The notes beneath the pieces were generated by a model. The model was not told the origin of the DNA. It made no database searches and worked only from the letters and a program-made list of their open reading frames with translations. Positions 42,614-51,291 of a stretch of 64,000 nucleotides of DNA are shown piece by piece; the stretch's first letter is position 1; every line of letters begins with the position of its first letter. The DNA lies in the NCBI GenBank assembly GCA_963821755.1, contig CAWGEX010000005.1:806001-870000 (forward strand), read 5' to 3'. The position numbers were made by a program, and so were the translations under genes. This stretch comes from Bog-473 sp963821755 (GTDB taxonomy: Bacteria; Actinomycetota; Acidimicrobiia; Acidimicrobiales; RAAP-2).

Positions 42614-43408
42614 TCAGGCGCCGGCGGCCTTCTGTCGGAGGTACGCCGCCGTTCCCTTGAGGAATTTCTCGACGTCCTGGGCCTTGTCGGCGGCGATCCC
42701 GGCGAAGTACTCGGGCACGTAGACCTGAGCCTGACCGGCGGCCAGGCCGCCCAGAATGGCGTCGACGGCCACCGAGACCGGTTCGGCCGGTATCGGGAGG
42801 TCGGGAATGTCGTTGTCGGGCAGGCTGAACAGATCGGTGTCGATGACGCCGGGGTAGACGACCATGACCTTGACGCCGCTGTCCCAGATATCGACCGCCA
42901 TCGCCTCGGAGAAGGCGGTCAGCGCGGCCTTCGACGCGTCGTAGGCCGCTTCCCCCGGGGCGCTCAAGGTGGCGGCGATGGAGGAGATGTTGACGATCTG
43001 CCCCGAGCCCCGTTGCAACATCTGGGGCAGCAGCGCCATGGTGAGGCGCATCGGGGAGAGATAGTTGATGTGCATGACCTGGGTGATGGTTTCGATGTCC
43101 AGGGCCGTGACGTGGCGCCGCTTCGGGATGCCGGCGTTGTTGACCAGGAGATCGACGCCCCCGAAGGCGTCCATCACGTCGACCGCCAATCGGTCCACGG
43201 CGTCGGGATCGGCCAGGTCGACGACCCACATGCGGCTGTCCGGTGAGTGGTCCATGCAGCGACCGACGACCTCGGTCAGCCGGTCGGCTCGCCGGGCGCA
43301 GATGCCGACGACCGCTCCTTGTGCGGCCAAAGCCTCGGCCAGGCCGGCGCCGATCCCCGAGGATGCGCCGGTGACCAGCGTGCGGCAGCCAGCCAGATCC
43401 AATCCCAT
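42614..43408 (-). CDS. SDR family oxidoreductase, first gene of the operon
   Basis: 264 residues starting at the ATG at 43408 (AAAGGGG seven bases before); the longer frame adds seven doubtful residues. 'VTGASSGIGAGLAEAL' is the nucleotide loop, 'NNAGIPKRRHV' the NNAG motif, and 'ISSIAATLSAPGEAAYDASKAALTAF' holds the catalytic Ser, Tyr and Lys. 'ICARRADRL' after strand 2 suggests NADP(H). It heads the six-gene minus operon and is divergent from the kdp genes. The C-terminal 'IAADKAQDVEKFLKGTAAYLRQK' is longer than in most SDRs. Confidence 0.93.
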   Translation of the reverse strand: MGLDLAGCRTLVTGASSGIGAGLAEALAAQGAVVGICARRADRLTEVVGRCMDHSPDSRMWVVDLADPDAVDRLAVDVMDAFGGVDLLVNNAGIPKRRHVTALDIETITQVMHINYLSPMRLTMALLPQMLQRGSGQIVNISSIAATLSAPGEAAYDASKAALTAFSEAMAVDIWDSGVKVMVVYPGVIDTDLFSLPDNDIPDLPIPAEPVSVAVDAILGGLAAGQAQVYVPEYFAGIAADKAQDVEKFLKGTAAYLRQKAAGA

Positions 43409-43502
43409 CGTCCACCCCTTTTCTCGCACGGCTCCCGTGACCCGACGCCGGCGGCAGTCGTGCGACGACTCACCTTAGGCAGCCTCGGGTCCTGACGCTC
43501 AT

Positions 43503-43544
43503 TGACGATTTATTCACGCAATCACTGGCTCCGTTAATCACTGG
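43503..43544. promoter_or_regulatory. Control region before kdpF with a repeated AATCACTGG
   Basis: AATCACTGG occurs at 43520-43528 and 43536-43544, a 16-base period, preceded by an AT-rich TTGACGATTTATTCACGC (43503-43520). Direct repeats ahead of kdp genes are the kind of site an OmpR-type regulator such as KdpE binds. I infer this from position. Confidence 0.4.
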
Positions 43545-43572
43545 TTGACGCCGGCCGCTCCACCATGGGCGC

Positions 43573-43656
43573 ATGGCAGATTTCCTCGCTGCGCTCGGCA
43601 TTGTGGGCTTCACCCTGGTGATGCTCGGTCTCATCTGGGCCCTGGACCGGGTATGA
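43573..43656 (+). CDS. Small membrane protein preceding kdpF (27 aa)
   Basis: MADFLAALGIV followed by a single hydrophobic helix and ending 'ALDRV'. Short one-helix peptides with this 'x-x-x-[DE]-R-[VL]' ending are often found immediately before kdpF in Actinobacteria and relatives. Its TGA overlaps the kdpF ATG by four bases (ATGA), so it is coupled to the potassium pump genes and may be an extra small subunit. Confidence 0.55.
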   Translation: MADFLAALGIVGFTLVMLGLIWALDRV

Positions 43657-43742
43657 CCTGGACCCAGGGCGTCCTTCTCGGCGTGGCCATCGTGATGTTC
43701 TTCTACCTGGGCTTCGCCATGTTCAAGCCCGAGAAGTTCTGA
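43653..43742 (+). CDS. kdpF: KdpF, small stabilising subunit of the Kdp K+ ATPase
   Basis: 29 residues: one membrane helix ('GVLLGVAIVMFFYLGFAMF') ending in Lys-Pro-Glu-Lys-Phe, the characteristic KdpF C-terminus. In the complex it packs against KdpA and stabilises it. It is too short for usual gene finders. It lies between the 27-aa peptide and kdpA, one base before the kdpA GTG. Confidence 0.85.
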   Translation: MTWTQGVLLGVAIVMFFYLGFAMFKPEKF

Positions 43743-43743
43743 C

Positions 43744-45436
43744 GTGGGCCTCACCTGGACCATCATCGCCCTGGTCATCGCCCTGGGCCTGACCTGGCGC
43801 TATCTCGGGTCCTACATGGCCGCCGTCTTCGACGGCCGGGTCCACTTCCTTGGCGTGGGCCGAGCGACCGGTCTACCGGGCTGCTCGGGACCAGTCCCGA
43901 ACAGGAGCAGAACTGGAAGCGCTACGCCGGGGCGATGGTCATCTTCTCCGCGGTCTCCTTCGCCTTCACCTATCTGATCATCCGCATCCAGGGATCGCTC
44001 CCGCTCAACCCACAACACTTCGGAGCGGTGCCTCAGGCGCTGAGCTTCAACACCGCCTCGTCGTTCCTGACCAACACCAACTGGCAGAACTACGGCGGCG
44101 AGACGACCATGTCGTACTTCTCCCAGATCGGCGCGCTCACCGTCCAGCAGTTCGTGACCCCCGCCGTCGGCATCGCCGTCGCCCTGGTGCTCATCAGGGG
44201 TTTCGCCCGCAAGAACTCCACGACGATCGGGAACTTCTGGGTCGACATCACCCGCGGCCTTCTCTACATCCTGATTCCCATCGCCTTCATCGCTGGCATC
44301 ATCTTCGTCGGCCAGGGCGCGGTGCAGACTCTGGCCGGCACGGTCAGCATCCACGACGCCCTCAACGGGGTCACCCAGACCATCCCGCGTGGGCCGATCG
44401 GCTTCATGGAGGCGATCAAGCAGCTGGGCACCAACGGCGGCGGGTTCCTCAACGCCAACTCGGCGACCACGTTCGAGAACCCGACCGGGCTCACCAACTG
44501 GCTGTCGATCTACCTGCTTCTGGCCATTCCCTTCGCCCTCACCTACACCTTCGGCAAGATGGTGGGCAGCGTCCGCCACGGCGCCGCCCTGCTCGCCGCC
44601 ATGGTGATCATCTTCGGGGTCTGGGTGGGCTACACCGCCTACGCCGAGCACGGGCAGAACCCGGCCGTCGCCGCCGCCGGGGTCCACTCGACCGTCGGCA
44701 ACACCGAGGGCAAGGAGGTTCGCTTCGGCGACACCTCGACCGCCCTCTTCGGCGTGGCGTCGACCAACACCTCGACCGGCTCGGCCGACGCCTCCTACGA
44801 CTCGTTCACGCCCATCGGTGGCATCGGCCTGATGACCGGCATGATGCTCGGCGAGGTGACCCCCGGCGGCGTCGGGAGCGGCCTCTACACCATCCTGATC
44901 TACGCCATCATCGCCGTGTTCATCGGCGGCCTGATGATCGGGCGAACGCCCGAGTACCTGGGGAAGAAGATCCAGGCCAAGGAGGTGAAACTGGCCGGGC
45001 TCGGGTGCGCTGGTCATGCCCATCATCGTGCTCATCCTCACGGCGATCGCCGTGTCGCTCCATGCCGGCCGAGCCGGTCCCGCTCAACGCCGGTCCCCAC
45101 GGGTTCAGCGAGATCCTCTACGCCCTCACGTCGCAGGGCAACAACAACGGCTCGGCCTTCGGCGGCCTCACCGGCAACACCACCTTCTACAACGTCATCG
45201 GCGGTATCGACATGCTGATCGGCCGGTTCGGGATCATGATCCCGGCCCTGGCCCTCGGGGGTGTGCTCGCCGCCAAGAACGTGGTCCCCGAGTCGCTCGG
45301 TACGTTCCGCACCGACAACGGCATGTTCGTCGGCCTGACCATCGGGGTCATCGTCATCATCGGTGGCCTCACCTTCTTCCCCGCCATCGCGCTCGGCCCG
45401 ATCGTCGAGCAGCTCAGCCACGGAAAGTTCTTCTGA
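43744..45436 (+). pseudogene. kdpA: KdpA, K+-translocating subunit, with four +1 frameshifts
   Basis: A complete KdpA of about 562 residues is present in segments: 'GSYMAAVFDGRVHFLG', then 'WAERPVYR', then 'LLGTSPEQEQNWKRYAG' through 'TPEYLGKKIQAKEVKLAGLG', then 'ALVMPIIVLILTAIAVSLHAGRAG', then 'PLNAGPHGFSEILYA' to the end 'EQLSHGKFF'. The filter-like segments 'TNTNWQNYGGETTMSY', 'KQLGTNGGGFLNANS' and 'TSQGNNNGSAFGGL' are intact. Each join needs one base removed (about 43855, 43879, 45004, 45080); the last three lie in G or C runs. Removing four bases gives exactly 563 codons. Probably a working gene in reality. The stop overlaps the kdpB start. Confidence 0.88.
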
Positions 45437-47512
45437 TGACATTGACAACCACCCAACCAGAGCCGGCAACGCCCGCAGATACAGGCCCACGGCGTGGCCG
45501 AGTCCCGGAGCCTGTTCGACCGCGAGATCCTTCGGCAAGCTCTCGTCGACTCCTTCAAGAAGCTGAACCCATTGGTTCAGAGTCAAGAACCCCGTGATGT
45601 TCGTGGTCCTGGTGGGCACGGTGATCACCTTCATCGAGGCGATCGCCCACCCGGGCATCTTCACCTGGTCCATCACCATCTGGCTCTTCCTGACGGTGAT
45701 CTTCGCCAACTTCGCCGAGGCCATGGCCGAAGGACGGGGCAAGGCCCAGGCCGACACGCTCCGCCGGATGCGGTCCGAGACCGAGGCACGTCGCCTGCAT
45801 CCCGACGGCACCGAGGACGCTGGTGGCGGCGGCGGAGCTGCACGATGGGGGACCTGGTCGTCTGCGAGGCGGGCGACCTCATCCCCTCCGACGGCGAGAT
45901 CATCGAAGGCATCGCCTCGGTCGACGAGTCGGCCATCACCGGCGAGTCGGCCCCGGTCATCCGCGAGTCCGGCGGCGACCGCTCGGCGGTCACCGGCGGG
46001 ACCAAGGTGCTGTCCGACCGCATCGTGGTGCGCATCACCGCCGAGCGCGGCCAGACCTTCCTCGACCGGATGATCACCCTGGTCGAAGGGGCCAACCGGC
46101 AGAAGACCCCCAACGAGATCGCCCTGACCATCCTGCTGGCCGTGCTGACCATCGTGTTCATCCCGGTCGTCGTGTCGCTGCAGCCCTTCGGCCACTTCGC
46201 CGGGGCGACGGTCTCGGTCGTCATCCTGGTCTCGCTGCTGGTCTGCCTGATCCCGACCACCATCGGCGCCCTGCTCTCGGCCATCGGCATCGCCGGCATG
46301 GACCGCCTCGTGCAGCGCAACGTGCTGGCCATGAGCGGCCGGGCGGTCGAGGCGGCCGGCGACGTGCAGACGCTGCTGCTGGACAAGACGGGCACCATCA
46401 CCCTCGGCAACCGCATGGCGTCGGACTTCTTCCCGGTCGGCGGCCACACCGAACAGGACGTGGCCGACGCGGCCCAGCTCGCCTCGCTGGCCGACGAGAC
46501 CCCCGAGGGGCGCTCCATCGTGGTGCTGGCCAAGGAGCGCTTCGACATCCGCGAGCGCGAGCTCGAAGGGCGAGCACACCTTCGTGCCCTTCTCGGCGAC
46601 GACCCGTATGTCCGGCCTCGACCTGGACCAGCGCCAGATCCGCAAGGGCGCCGCCGACTCGGTCAAGCGCTGGGTCGAGCGAGCAGGGCGGGACGATCCC
46701 CGCCGACCTCGACGCGATCGTCGAGCGGATCTCCCGGGCCGGGTCAACCCCGCTGGTGGTGGCCGACGGTCGGGACATCCTCGGGGTCATCGAGCTCAAG
46801 GACGTGGTCAAGCAGGGCATCCGGGAGAAGTTCGACGAGATGCGCCAGATGGGCATCCGCACCGTGATGATCACCGGCGACAACCCCCTGACCGCGGCGG
46901 CGATCGCCCAGGAGGCCGGCGTCGACGACTTCCTCGCCGAGGCCACGCCCGAGGCCAAGATGGCGCTGATCAAGGCCGAACAGGAGGGCGGCAAGCTCGT
47001 GGCCATGACGGGCGACGGGACCAACGACGCCCCCGCTCTGGCCCAGGCCGACGTCGGGGTGGCCATGAACACCGGGACCACCGCGGCCAAGGAGGCCGGC
47101 AACATGGTCGACCTCGACTCCAACCCGACCAAGCTCATCGACGTCGTCGAGATCGGCAAGCAGCTCCTCATCACCCGGGGCTCGCTCACCACGTTCTCGA
47201 TCGCCAACGACGTGGCCAAGTACTTCGCCATCATCCCGGCCCTGTTCGTCGCCACCTACCCTCAGCTCAACTCGCTCAACATCATGAAGCTGCACAGTCC
47301 CGCAGAGCGCCGTGCTGTCGGCCGTCATCTTCAATGCGCTGGTGATCGTGGCCCTGATCCCGCTGGCGCTCCGCGGCGTGAAGTTCCGCCCGGCCAGCTC
47401 GGCGTCCATCCTGCGCCGCAACGTCTGGATCTACGGCGTGGGCGGGATCATCGTCCCGTTCATCTTCATCAAGCTCATCGACCTGATCCTCGTCGCGCTG
47501 CACGCCTACTGA
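45436..47512 (+). pseudogene. kdpB: KdpB, P-type ATPase subunit, with seven +1 frameshifts
   Basis: The whole catalytic subunit (about 689 residues after removing seven bases) is readable: 'SLFDREILRQALVDSFKKLNP', 'NPVMFVVLVGTVITF', 'DESAITGESAPVIRESGGD', the phosphorylated Asp in 'LLLDKTGTITLGNR', the nucleotide domain 'KRWVE...GGTIPADL', 'MITGDNPLTAAAIAQEAGVDD', the hinge 'MTGDGTNDAPALAQADVGVAM' and the last helices to 'KLIDLILVALHAY'. Frame changes fall at about 45480, 45581, 45820, 45849, 46569, 46680 and 47300, all single insertions. No stop or missense damage is visible. It hydrolyses ATP to drive K+ through KdpA. Confidence 0.88.
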
Positions 47513-47525
47513 TGGAGTCCGACTG

Positions 47526-48169
47526 ATGCTCATCCACCTCCGCCGATCGGTCACCCTCGCCGTGATCGCACTCGTCCTGGTCTTCGCCTACGCCCTCATC
47601 GGAACCGGCGTCTCCCAGTTGTTCTTCAAGCACCAGGCCAACGGGTCGATCACCGCCAACGGGTCGACCCTCATCGGGCAGAACTGGTCGGCCACGAAGT
47701 GCCCCGGGAACCCCCTGGGGAGCTGCGTGTTCCAGGGCCGGCCCGACGACCTCGGGCCCTACGCCGCCAATCCCAAGTCCACACCCGCGGTGGCCGGAGG
47801 AGACAACCCCCTGACGGCCAGCAGACAACAGCGCCGTCAGCAGCGGTGAGTCCGCAGCCACGAACCTGGGCCCGCGCTCCAAGACCCTCAAGCAGAACAC
47901 CCAGGCGCTGACCGCCTACTGGCACCAGCGGGGCGTCAACCCCACCCCGGACCTGGTCACCACCTCGGGCAGCGGCTATGACCCCGACATCACGGCGGCC
48001 GACGCCACGGCCGAGATCCCCATGGTCTCGAGGAGCCACCGGTCTCTCGCCTTCGGTCCTGCAGGCGCTCATCAACCGTCAGAACAACGGCGCGCAGTTG
48101 GGCTTCCTCGGCAGCAGCTACATCAACGTCCTGCAGCTCAATGAAGCGTTGGCCCAACTGCGGCGGTGA
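47526..48169 (+). pseudogene. kdpC: KdpC subunit of the Kdp K+ ATPase, with two +1 frameshifts
   Basis: 213 residues after removing two bases (about 47820 and 48031). One N-terminal membrane helix ('LAVIALVLVFAYALIGTGVSQLFF'), then the KdpC features 'NGSTLIGQNWS', 'SCVFQGRPDDLGPYAANP', 'AATNLGPRSKTLKQ', 'TTSGSGYDPDITAADATAEIPMV' and 'INRQNNGAQLGFLGSSYINVLQLNEAL'. It assists ATP binding by KdpB. ATG 47526 follows kdpB by 13 bases. Its stop overlaps the next gene's GTG. Confidence 0.88.
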
Positions 48170-48615
48170 CCATCACCGCCATGTCGGCGGTCGTGCCACG
48201 GGTGCGCTCCACGGTGGCGGGACGGATCATCGCGGTGCGGGCGTACCGTCGACCGTGGATGCGGTTCGACGTCGAGCTCGGTGACGGTACGGGCACCATC
48301 ACCCTTCGCTTCATGGGCCGCGCCGCCATTCCCGGCATGTCACCGGGTCGTCGGGTGGGAGCCGAGGGGATGCCTTCGGCGCAGGGCGGCACGCTCGTCA
48401 TGCTCAATCCGCACTACGCCTTCGTGGTCGATGACGTTGTGGTCGATCACGATCACGCGGAGCAATCCAGCGACGACGAAGGTGGGTCGGTCCACTCGAT
48501 CGAACGAAGCGGCGGTGGCGGTGCTCTCCCAACTGGTCGGCGACGCCCGAGGCCACGACCCAACCCTCGAGGGATGACCGGACATCCGGTTGACGTTCCG
48601 TTCACCCGAATGTGA
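48166..48615 (+). CDS. OB-fold nucleic-acid-binding-like protein (149 aa)
   Basis: Residues about 10-85 follow an OB-fold pattern: 'STVAGRIIAVRAYRRPWMRFDVELGDGTGTITLRFMGRAAIPGMSPGRRVGAEG' and 'GGTLVMLNPHYAFV', as in the nucleic-acid- or tRNA-binding OB domains often annotated next to actinobacterial kdp genes. The rest is acidic, then Arg/Pro-rich and low complexity, and may be disordered. GTG 48166 overlaps the kdpC stop (GTGA); ATG 48181 is an alternative. Coupling to kdpC suggests cotranscription. The function with potassium uptake is unknown. Confidence 0.72.
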   Translation: MTITAMSAVVPRVRSTVAGRIIAVRAYRRPWMRFDVELGDGTGTITLRFMGRAAIPGMSPGRRVGAEGMPSAQGGTLVMLNPHYAFVVDDVVVDHDHAEQSSDDEGGSVHSIERSGGGGALPTGRRRPRPRPNPRGMTGHPVDVPFTRM

Positions 48616-48678
48616 GGGATATTTACGCCTCGTTCACGCCCGCAGCGATCAAATGGAGCCAGCAATGGAGGTGCGATG

Positions 48679-49185
48679 ATGTGGGATCGCCTGCTGTTCG
48701 CGGTTGATCAATTCGAGTCAGGTCAGACAGCCTTGAGGTTTGCCGCTGGTGTCGCCGAGGCGAGCAAGGCCGACGTGAGAGTGCTCCACATACGTGAGCT
48801 GCCAAAATGGGCGCGCGTCCCTCCGCTCGAGACTGCCGCCGAGGCAAAGCAGCTCGTGGCCGAAGCCGTTCTCTCCCTGCGCCTCGTCGGCGTGGGTGCG
48901 GAAGGCCGAGCCCGTCCTGGGCGCGAGGACGAGGTCGCGGTGCGGATAGTAGAAGAATCGATGTTCTGGGAGTGCGACGCCATCGTGCTCGGATCTCGCC
49001 GGCTGCACGGGTTCGAAAGACTGTCGGGTCGGGGCGTGAGAGAGCGCGTGCTGAGGCTCTCGTCGCTGCCGGTGCTGGTCGCACCAACGCCGGTGATCAA
49101 CGGTTTTCACAGTCCCGAGAGATTCAGATCGCATGCCGACCACACCAAGGGGGTCGGATCCCGGCCGCCCGAGCGGAATTCGTGA
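48679..49185 (+). CDS. Universal stress protein family (UspA-like)
   Basis: 168 residues starting at ATG 48679, seven bases after GGAGG (another ATG at 48676 is closer to it). 'WDRLLFAVDQFESGQTALRFAAGVAEASKADVRVLHI' and 'EESMFWECDAIVLGSRRLHGFERLSGRGVRERVLRLSSLPVLVAPTP' are the two halves of the USP fold. The last block has the usual Gly-x2-[Arg/Lys]-x9-Gly-[Ser/Arg] ATP-loop position, as 'GSRRLHG...RGVRERV', incomplete relative to ATP-binding members. About 30 C-terminal residues are extra. It lies in the potassium locus; the split sensor also has a USP domain. Confidence 0.85.
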   Translation: MWDRLLFAVDQFESGQTALRFAAGVAEASKADVRVLHIRELPKWARVPPLETAAEAKQLVAEAVLSLRLVGVGAEGRARPGREDEVAVRIVEESMFWECDAIVLGSRRLHGFERLSGRGVRERVLRLSSLPVLVAPTPVINGFHSPERFRSHADHTKGVGSRPPERNS

Positions 49186-49336
49186 TGACGGCCCGGCATC
49201 TGGGACCGCCTCGACGTTTTCGCCGAGTCTCCTTCCCGCGCGCCAACCCGATGCGTGATGCTCGACCACCGGGGACCGTCGTTGCAATGGATCCGCTGGA
49301 CTCGTGTCAACTGCCTTAGTCAGCGGGAGCGGGCCG

Positions 49337-49549
49337 ATGGTCGTGCTCTATCTGGCGTCCCTGGCGTTGGTCCTCTGGGGTGTCATCGACATGGCGAGAC
49401 GTTCACCCGACGTGCTTCCGCCCGGGAAGAAGGCGGCGTGGATCATCGGATCGACCGTCGGCTGGCTGTTCTTCGGCGTCATCGGAGCGATCGTCGTCAT
49501 CCTCTACCTGGTTGGGCCACGTGGGCGGATGAACGCCCAGTCGTTCTGA
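49337..49549 (+). CDS. PLDc_N domain membrane protein (70 aa)
   Basis: Two membrane helices, 'VVLYLASLALVLWGVIDMAR' and 'IIGSTVGWLFFGVIGAIVVILYLVG', with 'PGKKAAW' between them and 'PRGR' after: the pattern of the phospholipase D nuclease N-terminal domain (PF13396), small membrane anchors also found alone. I take ATG 49337 (GGGAGCGG before it); the frame extends to GTG 49304. The function of stand-alone copies is unknown. Confidence 0.72.
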   Translation: MVVLYLASLALVLWGVIDMARRSPDVLPPGKKAAWIIGSTVGWLFFGVIGAIVVILYLVGPRGRMNAQSF

Positions 49550-49643
49550 TGGTGTCCCCGGGCGAAGGTGCGTTGCGCCTGCTGCAGGAATCGAGTCAAC
49601 CGATCAGCCCGCCAGACGACGCAGTTGTGCTCGACAATGCCCC

Positions 49644-50537
49644 GTGACGCTGCTCCTCGGACTTCTTCAGGGTGAGCCGGCTCGGACGGTGGCGGACACG
49701 GCACGAGGGAAGCGCCTCATCGCTTCGTTGGTCGGTGCCTCCTCTGCCGTGCCTGAACGCAGCGGCGGTCCGTTCCGGCAGAGGCGAACTGGCGGCACGG
49801 ACCGCCCGGTGCGACGGTGGTCCCTGCCCCCCCGGCGAGCGCTTGGCTTCGGGATCATGACGCTCGCTCTTTGGGCTGCCTTCGGAGGCACGGCCTACGG
49901 GGGAACGGTGACGACCGGTTCGGTGCTGACGTCGACCAAGGCGGCGATCGCCCAGCAGACCGGTGTCCACGTGGTGTTCCGCGCGAACAGGGGCTCGTCG
50001 GCCACGACCGAGAAGATCGTCGCCGACGTGGGAGTGACCACCGGCCAAGAGACCGTCAGCGAGGGGCAGTCGCATCTCGCGATCAGAGTGACGCCGGGGT
50101 ACGGCTATGTCAGTGGAGACTCCTCCGGGCTGACCACGATCTTCGGCCTGACTGCCGCGCAAGCGAAGAAGGTCGGGTCGGACTGGGTGTCCTGGAAGGC
50201 GGGCACCGGCCAGTACGCCAATCTCAAGGCAGACGTTACCTTCGCCGCGGTCACCGCCCTCCTCCCGGGAGCGAAGGGCACGAGGCTGTCCACCGGCCTC
50301 ACCAACGGCGCCAACGTGTACGTCTTGAAGTGGACGGCCGCGGCATCGAGCTCCACGCCGATGCTGTCGAACACGCTGACGGTCTCGGCCAGCGGGCAAT
50401 CGTTGCCCGTCGAGCAAGTCTCGACCGCCTCGGGCGGGACGAAGGCGACCACCCAGTTGTCGGGGTGGGGCGAGCTTGTTCCGGCCAGCGCGCCGCCCGC
50501 TGCCTCGACCATCGCTTCACCCAAGATCACGCACTGA
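49644..50537 (+). CDS. Membrane-anchored or secreted hypothetical protein (297 aa)
   Basis: A basic N-terminal segment of about 65 residues, then one hydrophobic helix ('LGFGIMTLALWAAFGGTAYGG') and a Ser/Thr/Ala-rich extracytoplasmic part with the layout of LppX/LprG-like or DUF-type lipid-carrier domains. It has alternating beta stretches ('YGYVSGDSSGLTTIFGLTAAQAKKVG', 'LSTGLTNGANVYVLKWTAA', 'SASGQSLPVEQVSTASGGTKATTQLSGWGE'). The last part resembles the LprA/LprG 'DxxxxLPxxxxxxxxG' region, but there is no lipobox. The start could be later. It converges on kdpE, 40 bases away. Confidence 0.65.
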   Translation: MTLLLGLLQGEPARTVADTARGKRLIASLVGASSAVPERSGGPFRQRRTGGTDRPVRRWSLPPRRALGFGIMTLALWAAFGGTAYGGTVTTGSVLTSTKAAIAQQTGVHVVFRANRGSSATTEKIVADVGVTTGQETVSEGQSHLAIRVTPGYGYVSGDSSGLTTIFGLTAAQAKKVGSDWVSWKAGTGQYANLKADVTFAAVTALLPGAKGTRLSTGLTNGANVYVLKWTAAASSSTPMLSNTLTVSASGQSLPVEQVSTASGGTKATTQLSGWGELVPASAPPAASTIASPKITH

Positions 50538-50577
50538 GGCCGTGCCTTGTGCGCCGGCACCACCCTTGCGGCGGCGC

Positions 50578-51276
50578 TCACTCGGCGGGAGCGTCGCTCG
50601 TCAGCTGGTAGCCGATGCCGGGAACCGTACGAAGCATCCGTCCATCGTCATCGCCCAGCTTCCGGCGCAGGCGGTGCGCGTAGACCCGCACGTAGTTGGA
50701 CTCTTCCCCGTAGCCCGGCCCCCAGACGTCCTTGAGGATCATGTGATGGGTGCAGACCTTGCCGGCATGACGGGCCAGGTAGGCCAGCAGGTCGAACTCG
50801 CGGCTGGTCAGGGGGAGCGTCTCACCGGAACGGGTGGCCATATGGTGGACCATGTCGATCTGAAGGTCGCCGACCGTCACCGTGGTCGACGTGCCGGACT
50901 CGTCGCCCGATCGAGCGGCGGCGTGGCGCATGGCCACCCGCAGCCGAGCCTCGAGCTCGGCCATGCCGAACGGCTTGGTGATGAAGTCGTCGGCGCCACC
51001 ATCGAGCGCCTCGACCTTGCGGCGCTCGTCGCCGTAGGCGGAGAGGACAATGATCGGGACATTGGAGAACTGCCGAATGCGCCGGCAGACCTCGAGGCCG
51101 TCGAGGTCGGGCAGTCCCAGGTCCAGAATCACCAGGCCGGGATGGAGCAGCGCGACCTGTGCAATGGCGTCACGTCCCGAGTGCGCGGTGGCGACGTCGT
51201 CGCCGCGGGCCGTCAGACCGATGCGAAGCGCCTTGATCAACGAAGGATCGTCGTCGACGACCAACACCTTCGTCAT
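50578..51276 (-). CDS. kdpE: KdpE response regulator
   Basis: 232 residues. Receiver domain: Asp8-Asp10 acidic pocket, phosphoacceptor Asp52 in 'LVILDLGLPDLDG', conserved Lys101 in 'FITKPFG'. An OmpR-type winged helix follows: 'LTSREFDLLAYLARHAGKVCTHHMILKDVWGPGYGEESNYVRVYAHRLRRKL'. The 'YGEESNYVRVYAHRLRRKLGDD' stretch is characteristic of KdpE. It should bind DNA ahead of the kdp genes when phosphorylated. It lies 15 bases downstream of the histidine kinase gene. Confidence 0.93.
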   Translation of the reverse strand: MTKVLVVDDDPSLIKALRIGLTARGDDVATAHSGRDAIAQVALLHPGLVILDLGLPDLDGLEVCRRIRQFSNVPIIVLSAYGDERRKVEALDGGADDFITKPFGMAELEARLRVAMRHAAARSGDESGTSTTVTVGDLQIDMVHHMATRSGETLPLTSREFDLLAYLARHAGKVCTHHMILKDVWGPGYGEESNYVRVYAHRLRRKLGDDDGRMLRTVPGIGYQLTSDAPAE

Positions 51277-51291
51277 GGCACGATTCTCCGG

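Noticed and set aside
43744..48169. Programmed ribosomal frameshifting as the reason for the kdp frame changes
   Set aside because: Thirteen sites with no common slippery motif or downstream structure, all in one direction, fit sequence errors far better.
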